Source: CAWKMN01 sp963850765 (lineage in GTDB: Bacteria; Chloroflexota; Anaerolineae; Aggregatilineales; Aggregatilineaceae). From it: 64,000 nt of DNA. Position 1 is the stretch's first letter. Each line of letters opens with the position of its first letter. The position numbers and the translations under genes are program-made. The notes under the pieces are model-generated. The model did no database searches. It had not been told where the DNA came from and saw only the letters and a program-made list of their open reading frames with translations. This document shows, one piece after another, positions 36,228 to 45,491 of the stretch. The DNA is taken from contig CAWKMN010000006.1 of NCBI GenBank assembly GCA_963850765.1, forward strand, positions 434,001 to 498,000, read 5' to 3'.

Positions 36228-36456
36228 TAGGGGCGTATTGCAATATGCCCAATCTGCGTCAAGATAAGGTGGCGTAACGGTCGTCACCGGGCTTTAGCCC
36301 CTCCCCCTGCCTCCCTCCTCACCGGCTGGAGAGGGACTTGAGGCGCTCCCCTTTCTTTCTCCAGGTGTGCTCCGCACGCACGGGGAAAGGGGCAAGCGAG
36401 CAGCCCGCTTGCGGGACGCTCGCCGGGATAGGAGCAAAAGAGCATAACAGGCTCTA
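36228..36456. repeat. Family C hairpin and an inverted family A repeat with terminal motif
   Basis: 36228-36250 is a family C hairpin (gtaggggcgtattgcaatat). 36292-36456 is a family A copy in the opposite orientation to the one at 31933. It ends in aagagcataacaggctcta. The same end motif appears at 12597-12616 and, inverted, at 55438-55456. The last three bases of the motif give the TAG stop of the neighbouring ATPase gene. The whole gap 36166-36453 has no gene. Confidence 0.75.
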
Positions 36457-37539
36457 GCTGAAGACGGCTCCCCGCAACTGCAATTCGTCAGCGAAATGAC
36501 AGGCGGCCAGATGCCCACTGCCGCCGACCGGGCGCAGCGGTGGTTCTTCCTGCGCACAGATGTCCTTGGCATAGCGGCAGCGCGGATGGAAATAACAGCC
36601 GGAGGGTGGATTCGAAGGGTCGGCCACTTCGCCGGCCAGCCGGATGCGCTCGCTCTGCTTGCGATGCAGGGGGTTAGCGATCGGCACGGCGGACATCAAC
36701 GCCTCGGTATAGGGATGTTTCGGCTCGGTGTAGATGTCCAGCCCTTCCGCGCTCTCGACGATCTTGCCCACGTACATGACGATCACCCGATTGCAGATGT
36801 GCCGGATCACACTCAGATCATGCGAAATGAACAGATAAGTCAGGTCGGCATCCCTCTGAAGTTTTTCCATCAGGTTCAGGATCTGGGCGCGCACGGACAC
36901 ATCCAGCGCCGACACGGCTTCGTCGGCGATGATCAGGCGCGGATTGGTGATCAGGGCGCGGGCGATCGCAATGCGCTGGCGCTCCCCGCCGCTAAAGGCG
37001 TGCGGATAGCGGATCATATATTCCGGGTGCAGGCCGACCCGCCGCAGCAGTTGGCCCACCCGATCCTCCATCTCTGACCGGCTGGCAACCCGGGCGACCT
37101 TCAGCGCCTCGCTGATGTTCTCAAAAACCGTCATGCGTGGGTTGAGCGAGGAATACGGGTCCTGAAAAATCATGCGGACCTGCCGGTTATACGGTTTCAG
37201 ATCTCTGCCAGAAAGCCTTGCAAGATCAACCACATGTTCCTGGCCGCTTTTGCCCTCGTCATAGAGGATTTCACCCGCCGTTGGCTCATACGCCCGGACC
37301 AGACAGCGCCCGACCGTGGTCTTGCCGCAGCCGCTTTCACCCACCAGCCCCAGCGTTTCGCCGCGCCGGATATAAAAGCTGACATCGTCCACCGCCTTGG
37401 TGTAGCCTTTCACCCGGGCGAAGATGCCAACGGTGATCGGAAAGTGCATCTTCAGATGGCGGACGTCAACCAGATTCTCAGCCGTGACCGGCGAGGCGGC
37501 TTCGGGCTCAGGGGCAGTTGGGTGGATTGGCTCAGCCAT
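36454..37539 (-). CDS. Opp/Dpp-type ABC transporter ATPase (OppF/DppF-like)
   Basis: 361 residues with Walker A GESGCGKTT, signature FSGGERQRIAIARAL, Walker B RLIIADEAVSALD and switch His (FISHDLSV). The C-terminal oligopeptide/dipeptide tail has the cysteine cluster CYFHPRCRYAKDIC that can hold an iron-sulfur cluster in the family. It overlaps the stop of the preceding OppD-type gene by 8 bp and is last of a five-gene operon. Its stop codon lies inside the end motif of a repeat. It powers import together with the OppD-type ATPase. Confidence 0.93.
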   Translation of the reverse strand: MAEPIHPTAPEPEAASPVTAENLVDVRHLKMHFPITVGIFARVKGYTKAVDDVSFYIRRGETLGLVGESGCGKTTVGRCLVRAYEPTAGEILYDEGKSGQEHVVDLARLSGRDLKPYNRQVRMIFQDPYSSLNPRMTVFENISEALKVARVASRSEMEDRVGQLLRRVGLHPEYMIRYPHAFSGGERQRIAIARALITNPRLIIADEAVSALDVSVRAQILNLMEKLQRDADLTYLFISHDLSVIRHICNRVIVMYVGKIVESAEGLDIYTEPKHPYTEALMSAVPIANPLHRKQSERIRLAGEVADPSNPPSGCYFHPRCRYAKDICAQEEPPLRPVGGSGHLAACHFADELQLRGAVFS

Positions 37540-38572
37540 GATTCACCGTTTCCATCGTGTCTTGTTTGGGGGTGTTTTCGTACAGCAGGCAGCTTACCGA
37601 ATGGGTTTCATTGAGCCACGTCATCCGGGGGGTGATGTGCCTGCATTGGACCATCGCCTGGGTGCAGCGCGGGTTAAACTGGCAGCCCGACGGCCGCCGG
37701 AATGGGCTCGGCACCATGCCCTGGATCGGCTCCAATTCCTCGCGCTGTTTCGAAAGCTTTGGGATGGAGCGCAGCAGCGCTTGAGTATAGGGGTGTTTGG
37801 GCGTGTTAAAAATCGTAACCGCGTCGCTGCGTTCCACGATCTGACCCAGGTACATCACGGCGACGTCGTCCGCGATCTCGGCCACAACCCCCAGATCGTG
37901 CGTGATAAACAGCAGAGCCATTCCGTAATTCTGCTGAAGCTGAAGCATCAGATCGAGGATCTGCGCCTGGGTGGTTACGTCGAGCGCGGTCGTGGGTTCG
38001 TCCGCGATCAGCATGGTCGGATTGCAGGACAGCGCCATCGCGATCATCGCCCGCTGGCGCATGCCGCCGCTGAGCCGGAAGGGATATTCATCCACCAGCC
38101 GATCCGGCTTGGGGATGCCCACCAGATGCAGCATATCGATGGCACGGTCGCGTGCGGCCTTTTTGGTCACGTTTTCGTGCAGCAGGATATTTTCCATGAT
38201 CTGGTTGCCGATCGTGTGCATCAGGCTCAGCGAGGTCATCGGCTCCTGAAAGATCATGGCGATCTCTTTGCCACGAATCTTGCGGATCTCCGCGCCCTGC
38301 GGATCGAGCCTGGCGAGATCAATGAGGGACGTCGTGCCGTCTGGGGAGGGGCGGTGGAACAGTATCTTGCCAGAAACCAGCCGGCCGGGGGTGCGGATGA
38401 TCTGCAAAAAGGCGCGGCTGGCGACACTTTTGCCACAGCCGCTCTCGCCCACCAGACACAACGTCTTGCCGCGCTCGATCGTCATGTCCACGCCATCGAC
38501 GGCTTTGACCACGCCTTCATCGGTGAAAAAGTGAATCTTCAGGTCCGTGACTTCGAGCAGCGGTTCTGCCAT
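37532..38572 (-). CDS. Opp/Dpp-type ABC transporter ATPase (OppD/DppD-like)
   Basis: 346 residues with Walker A GESGCGKSV, signature LSGGMRQRAMIAMAL, Walker B TMLIADEPTTALD, switch His (FITHDLGV) and the C-terminal CQFNPRC cluster. It lies 15 bp downstream of the OppC-type permease and overlaps the following ATPase. It is a normal length and complete. Confidence 0.93.
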   Translation of the reverse strand: MAEPLLEVTDLKIHFFTDEGVVKAVDGVDMTIERGKTLCLVGESGCGKSVASRAFLQIIRTPGRLVSGKILFHRPSPDGTTSLIDLARLDPQGAEIRKIRGKEIAMIFQEPMTSLSLMHTIGNQIMENILLHENVTKKAARDRAIDMLHLVGIPKPDRLVDEYPFRLSGGMRQRAMIAMALSCNPTMLIADEPTTALDVTTQAQILDLMLQLQQNYGMALLFITHDLGVVAEIADDVAVMYLGQIVERSDAVTIFNTPKHPYTQALLRSIPKLSKQREELEPIQGMVPSPFRRPSGCQFNPRCTQAMVQCRHITPRMTWLNETHSVSCLLYENTPKQDTMETVNHG

Positions 38573-38587
38573 GAGCGACCTTTCTCT

Positions 38588-39778
38588 CTAGTACGGGTCA
38601 GCCGCGTCACGCAGGCCGTCACCGAGGAAGTTAAACGCCAGCACCACGATAATCACCGCCGCGGCCGGCCACAGCAGCCACGGATACAGGGCCAGCACCG
38701 CGACCTTCTGGGTTTCCTGAAGCATCACTCCCCAGCTAACGGCGGGTGGTCGCAGCCCCAGCCCCAGAAAGCTCAGCGCGGTTTCGGCCAGGATCATGCC
38801 GGGCAGCGCCAGGGTGAGCGACGCGATGATGTGGCTGTAGAAACTCGGCAGCATGTGCCGGAAAATCAGGCGGCGCGTGCCGGTGCCATCCAGCCGGGCG
38901 GCCAGGATAAAATCGTCTTCGCGCAGCGACAGGAATTTAGACCGTACCACGCGCGCCAACCCGGTCCAGCTGCGCAGCGCGATCAGGATCGTAATGAAGA
39001 AATATACGCGTTCCACCGGCCAGTCGAGCGGGACCGTGGCCGCGATCGCCAGCATGATCGGCAGGTCGGGCACCGACAGCACGATCTCGATCAGCCGTTG
39101 GACGAGGTTATCCACCCAGCCGCCGATCAACCCCGATACGCCGCCCAGCACAATCCCCAGGATCAGGCTGAGCGCCACGCCTACCAACCCCACGCTCAGT
39201 GAAATACGGGTGCTGTAAATCAGCCGGCTGAAGATATCACGCCCGCTTTTGTCGGCCCCCATCAGATACATCGGCTGAGTCTTGTCCTTCGCGCCGATCA
39301 GGTGGCGGTCGGCGGTGAAATAGAGCCCCTTGACATAGGGAACCGGCAGCCAGTGCAGGCCGACTTTATACTCCGGCCCTTTGACAAACAGCCCGATCGG
39401 GATTTTCGCCTCTTCGTCGATCGACCAGATTTTTTTGAACGAACGTGGATCGCGCTCGAATTTCAGCCCTTTGACGTAGGGGGCGAATTTGCCATCGTCG
39501 AAAAAATGAATCGGCTGCGGCGGCGCGTAGACGTAATCGGCAATATACTGCGTCCGCTCCCATGGGGCGAAGAATTCGGCGAAGAGGGCGACGAGATAGT
39601 AGAGTATCAGGATCCCGGCACTGATCATCGCCAGCCGGTGCTTGCGAAACTTCCACCACATCAGCCGCCACTGCGTGGCAACTTCAAGCCTCAGGCTCTC
39701 TTCGTCCTCGACCAGAATCGGCCCCTGGGCCGGCGGGCTTTTTTGTTCCAGGCTCTGCTCAGGCACTATCACACCCAT
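38588..39778 (-). CDS. Opp/Dpp-type ABC permease (OppC-like) with extended first loop
   Basis: 396 residues, about 100 more than a typical OppC. The first helix (AMISAGILILYYLVALFAEF) is followed by a 120-residue extracellular loop rich in charged and aromatic residues (about 75-190), and then LMGADKSGRDIFSRLIY, the later helices, the EAA-type loop (FILAARLDGTGTRRLIFRHMLP) and FNFLGDGLRDAADPY. Such loops are common in Opp-type carbohydrate importers. It lies 29 bp downstream of OppB. Confidence 0.9.
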   Translation of the reverse strand: MGVIVPEQSLEQKSPPAQGPILVEDEESLRLEVATQWRLMWWKFRKHRLAMISAGILILYYLVALFAEFFAPWERTQYIADYVYAPPQPIHFFDDGKFAPYVKGLKFERDPRSFKKIWSIDEEAKIPIGLFVKGPEYKVGLHWLPVPYVKGLYFTADRHLIGAKDKTQPMYLMGADKSGRDIFSRLIYSTRISLSVGLVGVALSLILGIVLGGVSGLIGGWVDNLVQRLIEIVLSVPDLPIMLAIAATVPLDWPVERVYFFITILIALRSWTGLARVVRSKFLSLREDDFILAARLDGTGTRRLIFRHMLPSFYSHIIASLTLALPGMILAETALSFLGLGLRPPAVSWGVMLQETQKVAVLALYPWLLWPAAAVIIVVLAFNFLGDGLRDAADPY

Positions 39779-39807
39779 TTTGATGCTCCGATGTCCCTAT
39801 TCCGATC

Positions 39808-40797
39808 TCACTGCAAACGGATGCGCGGATCCAGCAGGGCCAGCGACAGATCGCTGATGAACGTTCCCAGGATCGTCAGGCTGCTGATGACCAGCAGAAA
39901 ACCGGCCGCCACGTACATATCCTGCTGGAGCAGGGCTTGATAGAGAACCGGCCCCGATGTGGGCAGGTTGAGGACGATAGATACGATCACTTCGCCGGCG
40001 ACCAGCGTCGGCAGCACCCACCCGATCGTGCTGATAAAGGGGTTAAGCGCGTGGCGGACGGGGTATTTCCACAGCAGCCGCCGCTCGGTCAGCCCTTTCG
40101 AGCGGGCGGTATCAACATAGGGCTTGTTGAGTTCGTCGAGCAGGTTCGCGCGCATGGTGCGGATCAGCCCGGCCGTGCCGGCTGTCCCGATGATAATCAC
40201 CGGGATCCACAGATGTTTCACGAGATCCCAGAATTTTGCGAAGCTCCACGGGGCTTCTTCGTACTGGCGCGAAAACAGGCCGATCATGGCTTGATCCATG
40301 TACTTATAGGAGATGAACATCAGCACGAGCGCGGACAAAAAACTGGGAACTGCCAGCCCGATAAAGCCTATCAGAGTCACCAGATAGTCGGTCAGTGAGT
40401 ATTTTTTGACAGCGGAATAGATGCCAATCGGTAAAGCGACAAGCCAGGAAAAAAATACGGAAAAGGCCGAGACAATGAAGGTGATTGGCAGGCGTTCGGT
40501 GATAATCTCCTTGGCGTCGCGCCGGTAGACGAACGAATAGCCAAAATCACCTTTGGTGATGATATTCTTCATCCATTTGTAGTACTGCACATAAACCGGC
40601 TGATCGAGCCCGTACTGCTCGCGCAACTGGTCCTCAAAGCCGGGTGGAAGTTCGTCCATGCCCGAGGAGATCATCTGCGTGACCATAAACGTAATATAGT
40701 CGCCCGGTGGAAGCTGGATCACCGCGAACATGATCAGGGAGATAATCCACACCGTGAAGACCGCGTAGGTGAATCGGCGAAAAATGTACTGCCACAT
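39808..40797 (-). CDS. Opp/Dpp-type ABC permease (OppB-like)
   Basis: 329 residues. The first helix begins at once (YIFRRFTYAVFTVWIISL), followed by the QLPPGDYITFM segment, further helices and the EAA-type loop (YVDTARSKGLTERRLLWKYPVRH). It is second in the operon, 108 bp after the SBP gene, and pairs with the permease at 38588. Confidence 0.92.
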   Translation of the reverse strand: MWQYIFRRFTYAVFTVWIISLIMFAVIQLPPGDYITFMVTQMISSGMDELPPGFEDQLREQYGLDQPVYVQYYKWMKNIITKGDFGYSFVYRRDAKEIITERLPITFIVSAFSVFFSWLVALPIGIYSAVKKYSLTDYLVTLIGFIGLAVPSFLSALVLMFISYKYMDQAMIGLFSRQYEEAPWSFAKFWDLVKHLWIPVIIIGTAGTAGLIRTMRANLLDELNKPYVDTARSKGLTERRLLWKYPVRHALNPFISTIGWVLPTLVAGEVIVSIVLNLPTSGPVLYQALLQQDMYVAAGFLLVISSLTILGTFISDLSLALLDPRIRLQ

Positions 40798-40905
40798 AAG
40801 CGTTCCCCTTTTTCTCCATCATGGGACGCGCAGTGCGATGGATGTTCGCCGGGAGATGCACTCCGGCACCAGGCCGGAGCGCACCTCATTGATTGAACGC
40901 CGGAC

Positions 40906-42879
40906 CTATTCGATAATGTACCACTGCTCGGGATAGGTCAGCTTCTGCACACCTTCGAGCCAGCCCGCAATCCACTCAGCCGGCTGGTTGCCCAGGCGTG
41001 TATGGTAGACCTGATAGCCCATGCCAGGACGCGAGATGCCGATCACCCAGAAATTATCGGCGGCGGTCTGAAGGACTTCGTTCATCAGCGCGACCTGCTC
41101 TTCCTGAGTTGCCGCGCCGAGCACGCCTTGGTCGTACATGGTGCGTATCTCGACGAATTCGGCGGGCATTTCCACCTGGGTGGAGTCGACCGACTTGGTA
41201 CGCCACGCATACCAGCCGTTGCCGAACATGCCAAAGTAATCACCCGGAACGTAGTTACGCACGTCCAGGATAGCGGTGATGCCGGCTCCACCTTCGCCGG
41301 TGTAGATGGTCGCTTCGAGTTCGTTGGCCTTCTTGTTCTCGATGAAGACCACGTCGGCCAGCGAATTGAGCTTCACTTCCACACCGACCGCATCCCAGTA
41401 GCCGATCAGCAGTTCCGCGATCTGGATCCAGTTTGTGCCATAGCCCAGGTCGTTGGAGATGGACAGGATGATCGAGAAGCGGCTGCCATCCGAGCCGAGA
41501 CGGTAGCCATCAGCGTCTTTCTCCGGCAGCACCATGTCGAGATATTCGTTGGCCTTGTCCACGTCGTATTCGACGAACTGCGTGGCAAGCTGTTCGTTAT
41601 AGAGCGGGCTGCTCTCGAGCGGGGCAGCCTGCGACGGGACGCCCTGGCCGGAGTGAACGATTTCGATGATCTCTGGGCGGTTGATGGCGTAGGACATGCC
41701 GATGCGGAAATTCTTGTCGGCAAAGACCTGCGCTTTAACCGGGTCGTCAACCGTGCGGTTGAAGTGGATCGAGTTGGTGTTCGCGCCGTCGTTGATCAGG
41801 TTGCTGATCGCCAGCGGTTTGCCCTCGTCCATCGCATCGAAGTAAAGGATCCGGTTGGCGTCGCCGGGGTCCTTGATGTAATCCAGGTCGCCGTTGAGCA
41901 TTGCGAAGGTGCGGCTTTCGTCTTCCTGGTAGCTGTAGCCCTTGAGGTAGTCAATATACGGAAGCTGGTTGCCCTCGCCGTCCACCTTCCAGTAGTAGGG
42001 GTTGCGCACCATGGTGATCGTGGTGCCGCTGCCGAGCGGTTCCTGTACGATCCAGGGGAACAGGGTGGGCCGCTGCGGATAGAGGAAGTAGTTCTGCGTA
42101 TCGTCGGACGGGCCGGCCGCGTACTTGTTGAACAGGCCCACCCAGTCCTCAACGCCTTCTTCCTGCGCCACCAGCGCATCAATGTCCGGGTTATATTTCT
42201 TGTGATACTGCTGCAGGAAGTGCTTGGGGAAGAAGGTGATATGGCGGCCTGACCATGTCGCCAGGAAATACAGGAAAGTACCGTTCGGGTTGGCGAAGGT
42301 CATCTTGAAGGTGTAGTCGTCGATCTTCTCCGCCTTGAAGTCGTTGGCCCCTTCGCGCGGCAGCCAGTCGGCTACCGCACCCTGGCCGCGGTTGATCTCT
42401 TCGTTGAAGACCACATCTTCAAAGTAGAACATGATATCATCGGCGGTGAAATCCACACCATCCGACCACTTGAGGCCCTTGCGCAGATGGAAGGTGTATT
42501 CGCGCACATCGTCGCTCACTTCCCAGCTTTCGGCGATGTTGGGCTCAACACCCGAAAAGTCCGGCTTCCAGATCACCAGGTTTTCCCACCCGGCGATAAA
42601 CCACAGGCCGCCCCAGCCCGGACTGCTGCCGGTGAAGCCGACGCGCAGCTCGCCGCCATAGGTGCCGGTTTCGTTAAACGGCGCAACAACGGCGGGATTT
42701 TCGGGCAGACGTTCTTCGACGGGGGGCAGCTCGCCCGCTGCGACCTGCGCGGCCAGCAGCGGCAATTCGTTAAAGGCGCCCTGCGCCTCACTTTGGGAAA
42801 CAAAGGGGACGGCGAACGCAGCGGCCATCGCCACGGCGACGACGAAAAACCCCAGTCTGGCAACGGTACGACTAAACAT
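40906..42879 (-). CDS. Extracellular solute-binding protein, family 5 (probably oligosaccharide)
   Basis: 657 residues with a signal peptide (hydrophobic residues 8-28, cleavage near SEAQG). The family-5 signature region is YTFHLRKGLKWSDGVDFTADD. The protein is longer than peptide-binding members (500-540), as in the carbohydrate-binding relatives of Thermotogales and Chloroflexota (family knowledge). AAGGAGG precedes the ATG. It heads an operon of SBP, two permeases and two ATPases. The upstream LacI gene and the nearby glycosidases point to a plant or storage oligosaccharide (inference). Confidence 0.9.
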   Translation of the reverse strand: MFSRTVARLGFFVVAVAMAAAFAVPFVSQSEAQGAFNELPLLAAQVAAGELPPVEERLPENPAVVAPFNETGTYGGELRVGFTGSSPGWGGLWFIAGWENLVIWKPDFSGVEPNIAESWEVSDDVREYTFHLRKGLKWSDGVDFTADDIMFYFEDVVFNEEINRGQGAVADWLPREGANDFKAEKIDDYTFKMTFANPNGTFLYFLATWSGRHITFFPKHFLQQYHKKYNPDIDALVAQEEGVEDWVGLFNKYAAGPSDDTQNYFLYPQRPTLFPWIVQEPLGSGTTITMVRNPYYWKVDGEGNQLPYIDYLKGYSYQEDESRTFAMLNGDLDYIKDPGDANRILYFDAMDEGKPLAISNLINDGANTNSIHFNRTVDDPVKAQVFADKNFRIGMSYAINRPEIIEIVHSGQGVPSQAAPLESSPLYNEQLATQFVEYDVDKANEYLDMVLPEKDADGYRLGSDGSRFSIILSISNDLGYGTNWIQIAELLIGYWDAVGVEVKLNSLADVVFIENKKANELEATIYTGEGGAGITAILDVRNYVPGDYFGMFGNGWYAWRTKSVDSTQVEMPAEFVEIRTMYDQGVLGAATQEEQVALMNEVLQTAADNFWVIGISRPGMGYQVYHTRLGNQPAEWIAGWLEGVQKLTYPEQWYIIE

Positions 42880-42925
42880 CCTGAGACCCTCCTTGAAAAA
42901 GGCGTGTTGTCATTTAGCGGGCGGG

Positions 42926-42941
42926 TGATAGCGCTTAGTCA
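42926..42941. promoter_or_regulatory. Possible LacI-type operator before the SBP gene
   Basis: The sequence tgatagcgcttagtca has an AGCGCT centre typical of LacI-family operators and lies about 47 bp before the SBP start codon. Its outer arms are not symmetric, so this is only a suggestion. Confidence 0.25.
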
Positions 42942-43144
42942 GTCGGAAAATCTGGGCGGCATCTCAGCCGGTTCAACTCTATCACCCACTCCCAACTTCG
43001 CCTGTGGAACAGCCCCAGGTTGTGTTAAAGTATGGGATAGTAGAAGGCCCGGTGAGACTCACTCACCTCCTCTCTGCGGCGGGTGGGGGGCCGGCATCCG
43101 CGAGTGTGCCTGCCAAGCGAAACAACTCGCGTGAGAATGGCCTT

Positions 43145-44188
43145 TCACCCCTCTGCACGATCGGTAAACAAACAGCGCACCGACTGCCGGCGGATCAATT
43201 CGGTTCTCACCAGGATCGTAATCGGTGCGCGGTTAGGATATTCACAGCGGTTGATCAACTGCTGGACGGCCAGTTCTCCCATCAGCAGTTTGTCCACGTT
43301 CATCGTCGTCAGGGGCGGAACGCTCTCGGCGGCGGCTCTCAGGTTATCGAAGCCGATCACCGATAAATCCTCAGGCACGCGGCGGCCCAATTCATACGCG
43401 GCGCGCAGCACCCCCAATGCCGAATCATCATTGCAGGCGAAGATGGCGGTGATCTCCGGGGATCGCTGCAGCAGCTGCAGCGTGGTGGTGTATCCCAGGA
43501 TGCTGTTCAGCCCACCATCCTCAATGTAGCTCTGCGTGATGCCATAATCGGCAAGCGCCTTCAGGTACGCCTGGCGGCGCTGGTCGATGCCCGGATAGCC
43601 ATTGGTCCAACTCCCGATCAGGCCGATCTGCCGGTGGCCCTGCCGGATCAGGTAGCTCACGGCGGTATAAGCGCCATGCGCGTTATCGATGCTGATCATG
43701 TCGTAAGGCTGCTCTGCGTAAGCGTCCACCAGGACAATCGCCGGGGATAGATGGTCGCGGGGGAAAGGCGGCGAATCCTTTAGAAGAACTCCCAGAATCA
43801 GCCAGCCATCGGCTTTCTGTTCGTTCCAGAGCGGCGGCCACTTCTGGGCGCGCAACTCGCCGTCGACCTCGATGCTGGCGTACATCAGGCTGAGATGACG
43901 CCGCTGACACGCCTGCTCGACGCCGTTCAGCAGCGCCGAATAGAAGGGATCGATGGGGGTGTCCTGCTCGGTGTGCCGCTTGATGAGAATCCCGATGGTG
44001 GAAAGTCGAGTGTCAGAAGACAGGGGAGCGCGGGGGGGAAGTTGATAACCAAGCTTCGCGGCGGCCTGCTGCACCCGTTCGCGTGTCTCGGTCGAAACCG
44101 ACACTTTATTGTTCAGCGCGTGGGAAGCTGTGCCGATGGATACGCCGGCAAGATCTGCAACATCCTGGAGCCTTGGCCGATCACGCAT
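43145..44188 (-). CDS. LacI-family transcriptional regulator
   Basis: 347 residues. The N-terminal helix-turn-helix and hinge helix are clear (LQDVADLAGVSIGTASHALNN and ETRERVQQAAAKLGY). The periplasmic-binding-protein-like sensor domain follows, with AIFACNDDSALGVLRAAYELG and DLSVIGFDNL. It probably binds a sugar and controls the importer operon 266 bp downstream on the same strand, and perhaps the glycosidase pair (inference). A palindrome about 100 bp upstream of its start is a possible own operator. Confidence 0.92.
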   Translation of the reverse strand: MRDRPRLQDVADLAGVSIGTASHALNNKVSVSTETRERVQQAAAKLGYQLPPRAPLSSDTRLSTIGILIKRHTEQDTPIDPFYSALLNGVEQACQRRHLSLMYASIEVDGELRAQKWPPLWNEQKADGWLILGVLLKDSPPFPRDHLSPAIVLVDAYAEQPYDMISIDNAHGAYTAVSYLIRQGHRQIGLIGSWTNGYPGIDQRRQAYLKALADYGITQSYIEDGGLNSILGYTTTLQLLQRSPEITAIFACNDDSALGVLRAAYELGRRVPEDLSVIGFDNLRAAAESVPPLTTMNVDKLLMGELAVQQLINRCEYPNRAPITILVRTELIRRQSVRCLFTDRAEG

Positions 44189-44286
44189 GAAGCCATCCCC
44201 AAAATGCTATTGGAAAGGAAGACAATTTTTACGAAATGAGAATCTTTGTCTCTAGCTTATGAGATATTTGTGAGCATGTCAACAGG

Positions 44287-44309
44287 TTTCAATGAAATTT
44301 CGATTGAAA
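44287..44309. promoter_or_regulatory. 23-bp palindrome in the LacI / membrane-protein intergenic region
   Basis: tttcaatgaaatttcgattgaaa-type inverted repeat (TTTCAAT ... ATTGAAA, with a GAAATTTC centre). It lies midway between the divergent starts at 44188 and 44405, where an autoregulatory operator would be expected. No copy was found before the SBP gene. Confidence 0.45.
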
Positions 44310-44404
44310 GTCGTGATATTTTAATAATGTATTCAAATTCGCATCCTGGTACAATGGACATAGCACCCTGAACCAACGGACGAAAGGCGGCCGGCCAGTT
44401 CATT

Positions 44405-44974
44405 ATGATGAACAAAACGGAACTTTTCGATGCCCTGCGGGCCTTTCCACCACGCACGCGCGCCCTCTATGAGATCGGGTTGGTCGCCAGCACGGCGGTC
44501 TGGGCGATCCTCAGCGCGGCCATGATCGCGGGGCTTTCGGCGCTGTTTGCACAGTTTCTGGTCTCCGCCGAGCTTTCGACCGAAGAGTTAATCGCCGCGA
44601 TGATCGTGCCCTCGGTGATGGCGTTTGTCTTCGTGGCAGCAGGCTTTCGCAGCACAAATGATCCCCGCTTCGGTAAATCGTATAACATGATCCGCTCAGC
44701 GTGGCGCGGAGCGCGAGCGGGTTTTGTGGTGGGATGGATCGTGGTGGGGTTCGCGCATTTTCTGGGCCAGTTGTTACTGACCCGGGCCATCTATGGGCCG
44801 CTGGAATTTCAGAGCCGGATCTTGTCCTACTGCGGCCCCATCACCGTGCTTTACAGTGTGCTGTTCGCCCTGCCCGTGGCAGTTGGGACCGGGCTGTTTG
44901 CTGCGTTCGTGCCCGTGAGCGCGCAGGTAGTCTACGATATCATGGCGGCGCTCGAAAAGAAGGGCCAGCGCTGA
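44405..44974 (+). CDS. Hypothetical four-helix membrane protein
   Basis: 189 residues that I do not recognise. Four hydrophobic segments are seen at about 24-50, 62-82, 98-125 and 142-172. A short basic tail follows (EKKGQR). The ATG is doubled (ATGATG), so the start could be one codon later. It is 13 bp upstream of another small membrane protein, so the two are probably co-transcribed and may form a complex. Confidence 0.65.
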   Translation: MMNKTELFDALRAFPPRTRALYEIGLVASTAVWAILSAAMIAGLSALFAQFLVSAELSTEELIAAMIVPSVMAFVFVAAGFRSTNDPRFGKSYNMIRSAWRGARAGFVVGWIVVGFAHFLGQLLLTRAIYGPLEFQSRILSYCGPITVLYSVLFALPVAVGTGLFAAFVPVSAQVVYDIMAALEKKGQR

Positions 44975-44987
44975 TATACTCCCGACT

Positions 44988-45431
44988 ATGGACAATTCTT
45001 CTCGTGATGACCTGTTGACGACCCTCGTCAGTTTGTGGAGTGCGATGCTGGGCGGAGCCGTCGGTGCGGCGGCAAGTCAACTGGGCGGTCTGCTGGCCTG
45101 TCAGGTCACGGTCGGCTTCTTGATTGGTCTGATCACCAGTGTGATACTCTTTCTGCCCCTGATAGCCATCGTTCGGATCGTCGAGTTATTTGTCATCCAC
45201 AAGGACACCGAAGGGCTCGCGGCGGGGGGATTGGCCCCCGACAAACTGGCCGGCCTTCTGGGGGGCCTGGCCGGATCGGCGGGAGCCGTGGTCGTCGCCG
45301 CGCTGCCGGACGATGCCAATCTGTTTGATGCGCCGGTTTCGGTTATGTGCTGGACCGTCGTGACCTTAGTGGCTATCGGCCTCAGCCTGGCGCTGGTCCG
45401 CTATGGCCAGGCATACCACTGGTTCAAATGA
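44988..45431 (+). CDS. Hypothetical small membrane protein
   Basis: 147 residues, unknown family. Four hydrophobic helices at about 15-35, 36-62, 86-105 and 115-138, rich in Gly and Ala. It has no soluble domain. It follows the previous membrane protein and precedes the UroD-family gene by 60 bp. Confidence 0.65.
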   Translation: MDNSSRDDLLTTLVSLWSAMLGGAVGAAASQLGGLLACQVTVGFLIGLITSVILFLPLIAIVRIVELFVIHKDTEGLAAGGLAPDKLAGLLGGLAGSAGAVVVAALPDDANLFDAPVSVMCWTVVTLVAIGLSLALVRYGQAYHWFK

Positions 45432-45491
45432 GGAATTCCACGCCGCTTTCGAGGCGCTGCCTGTCATAACCAGAATGGAAGAGTAAACCCT

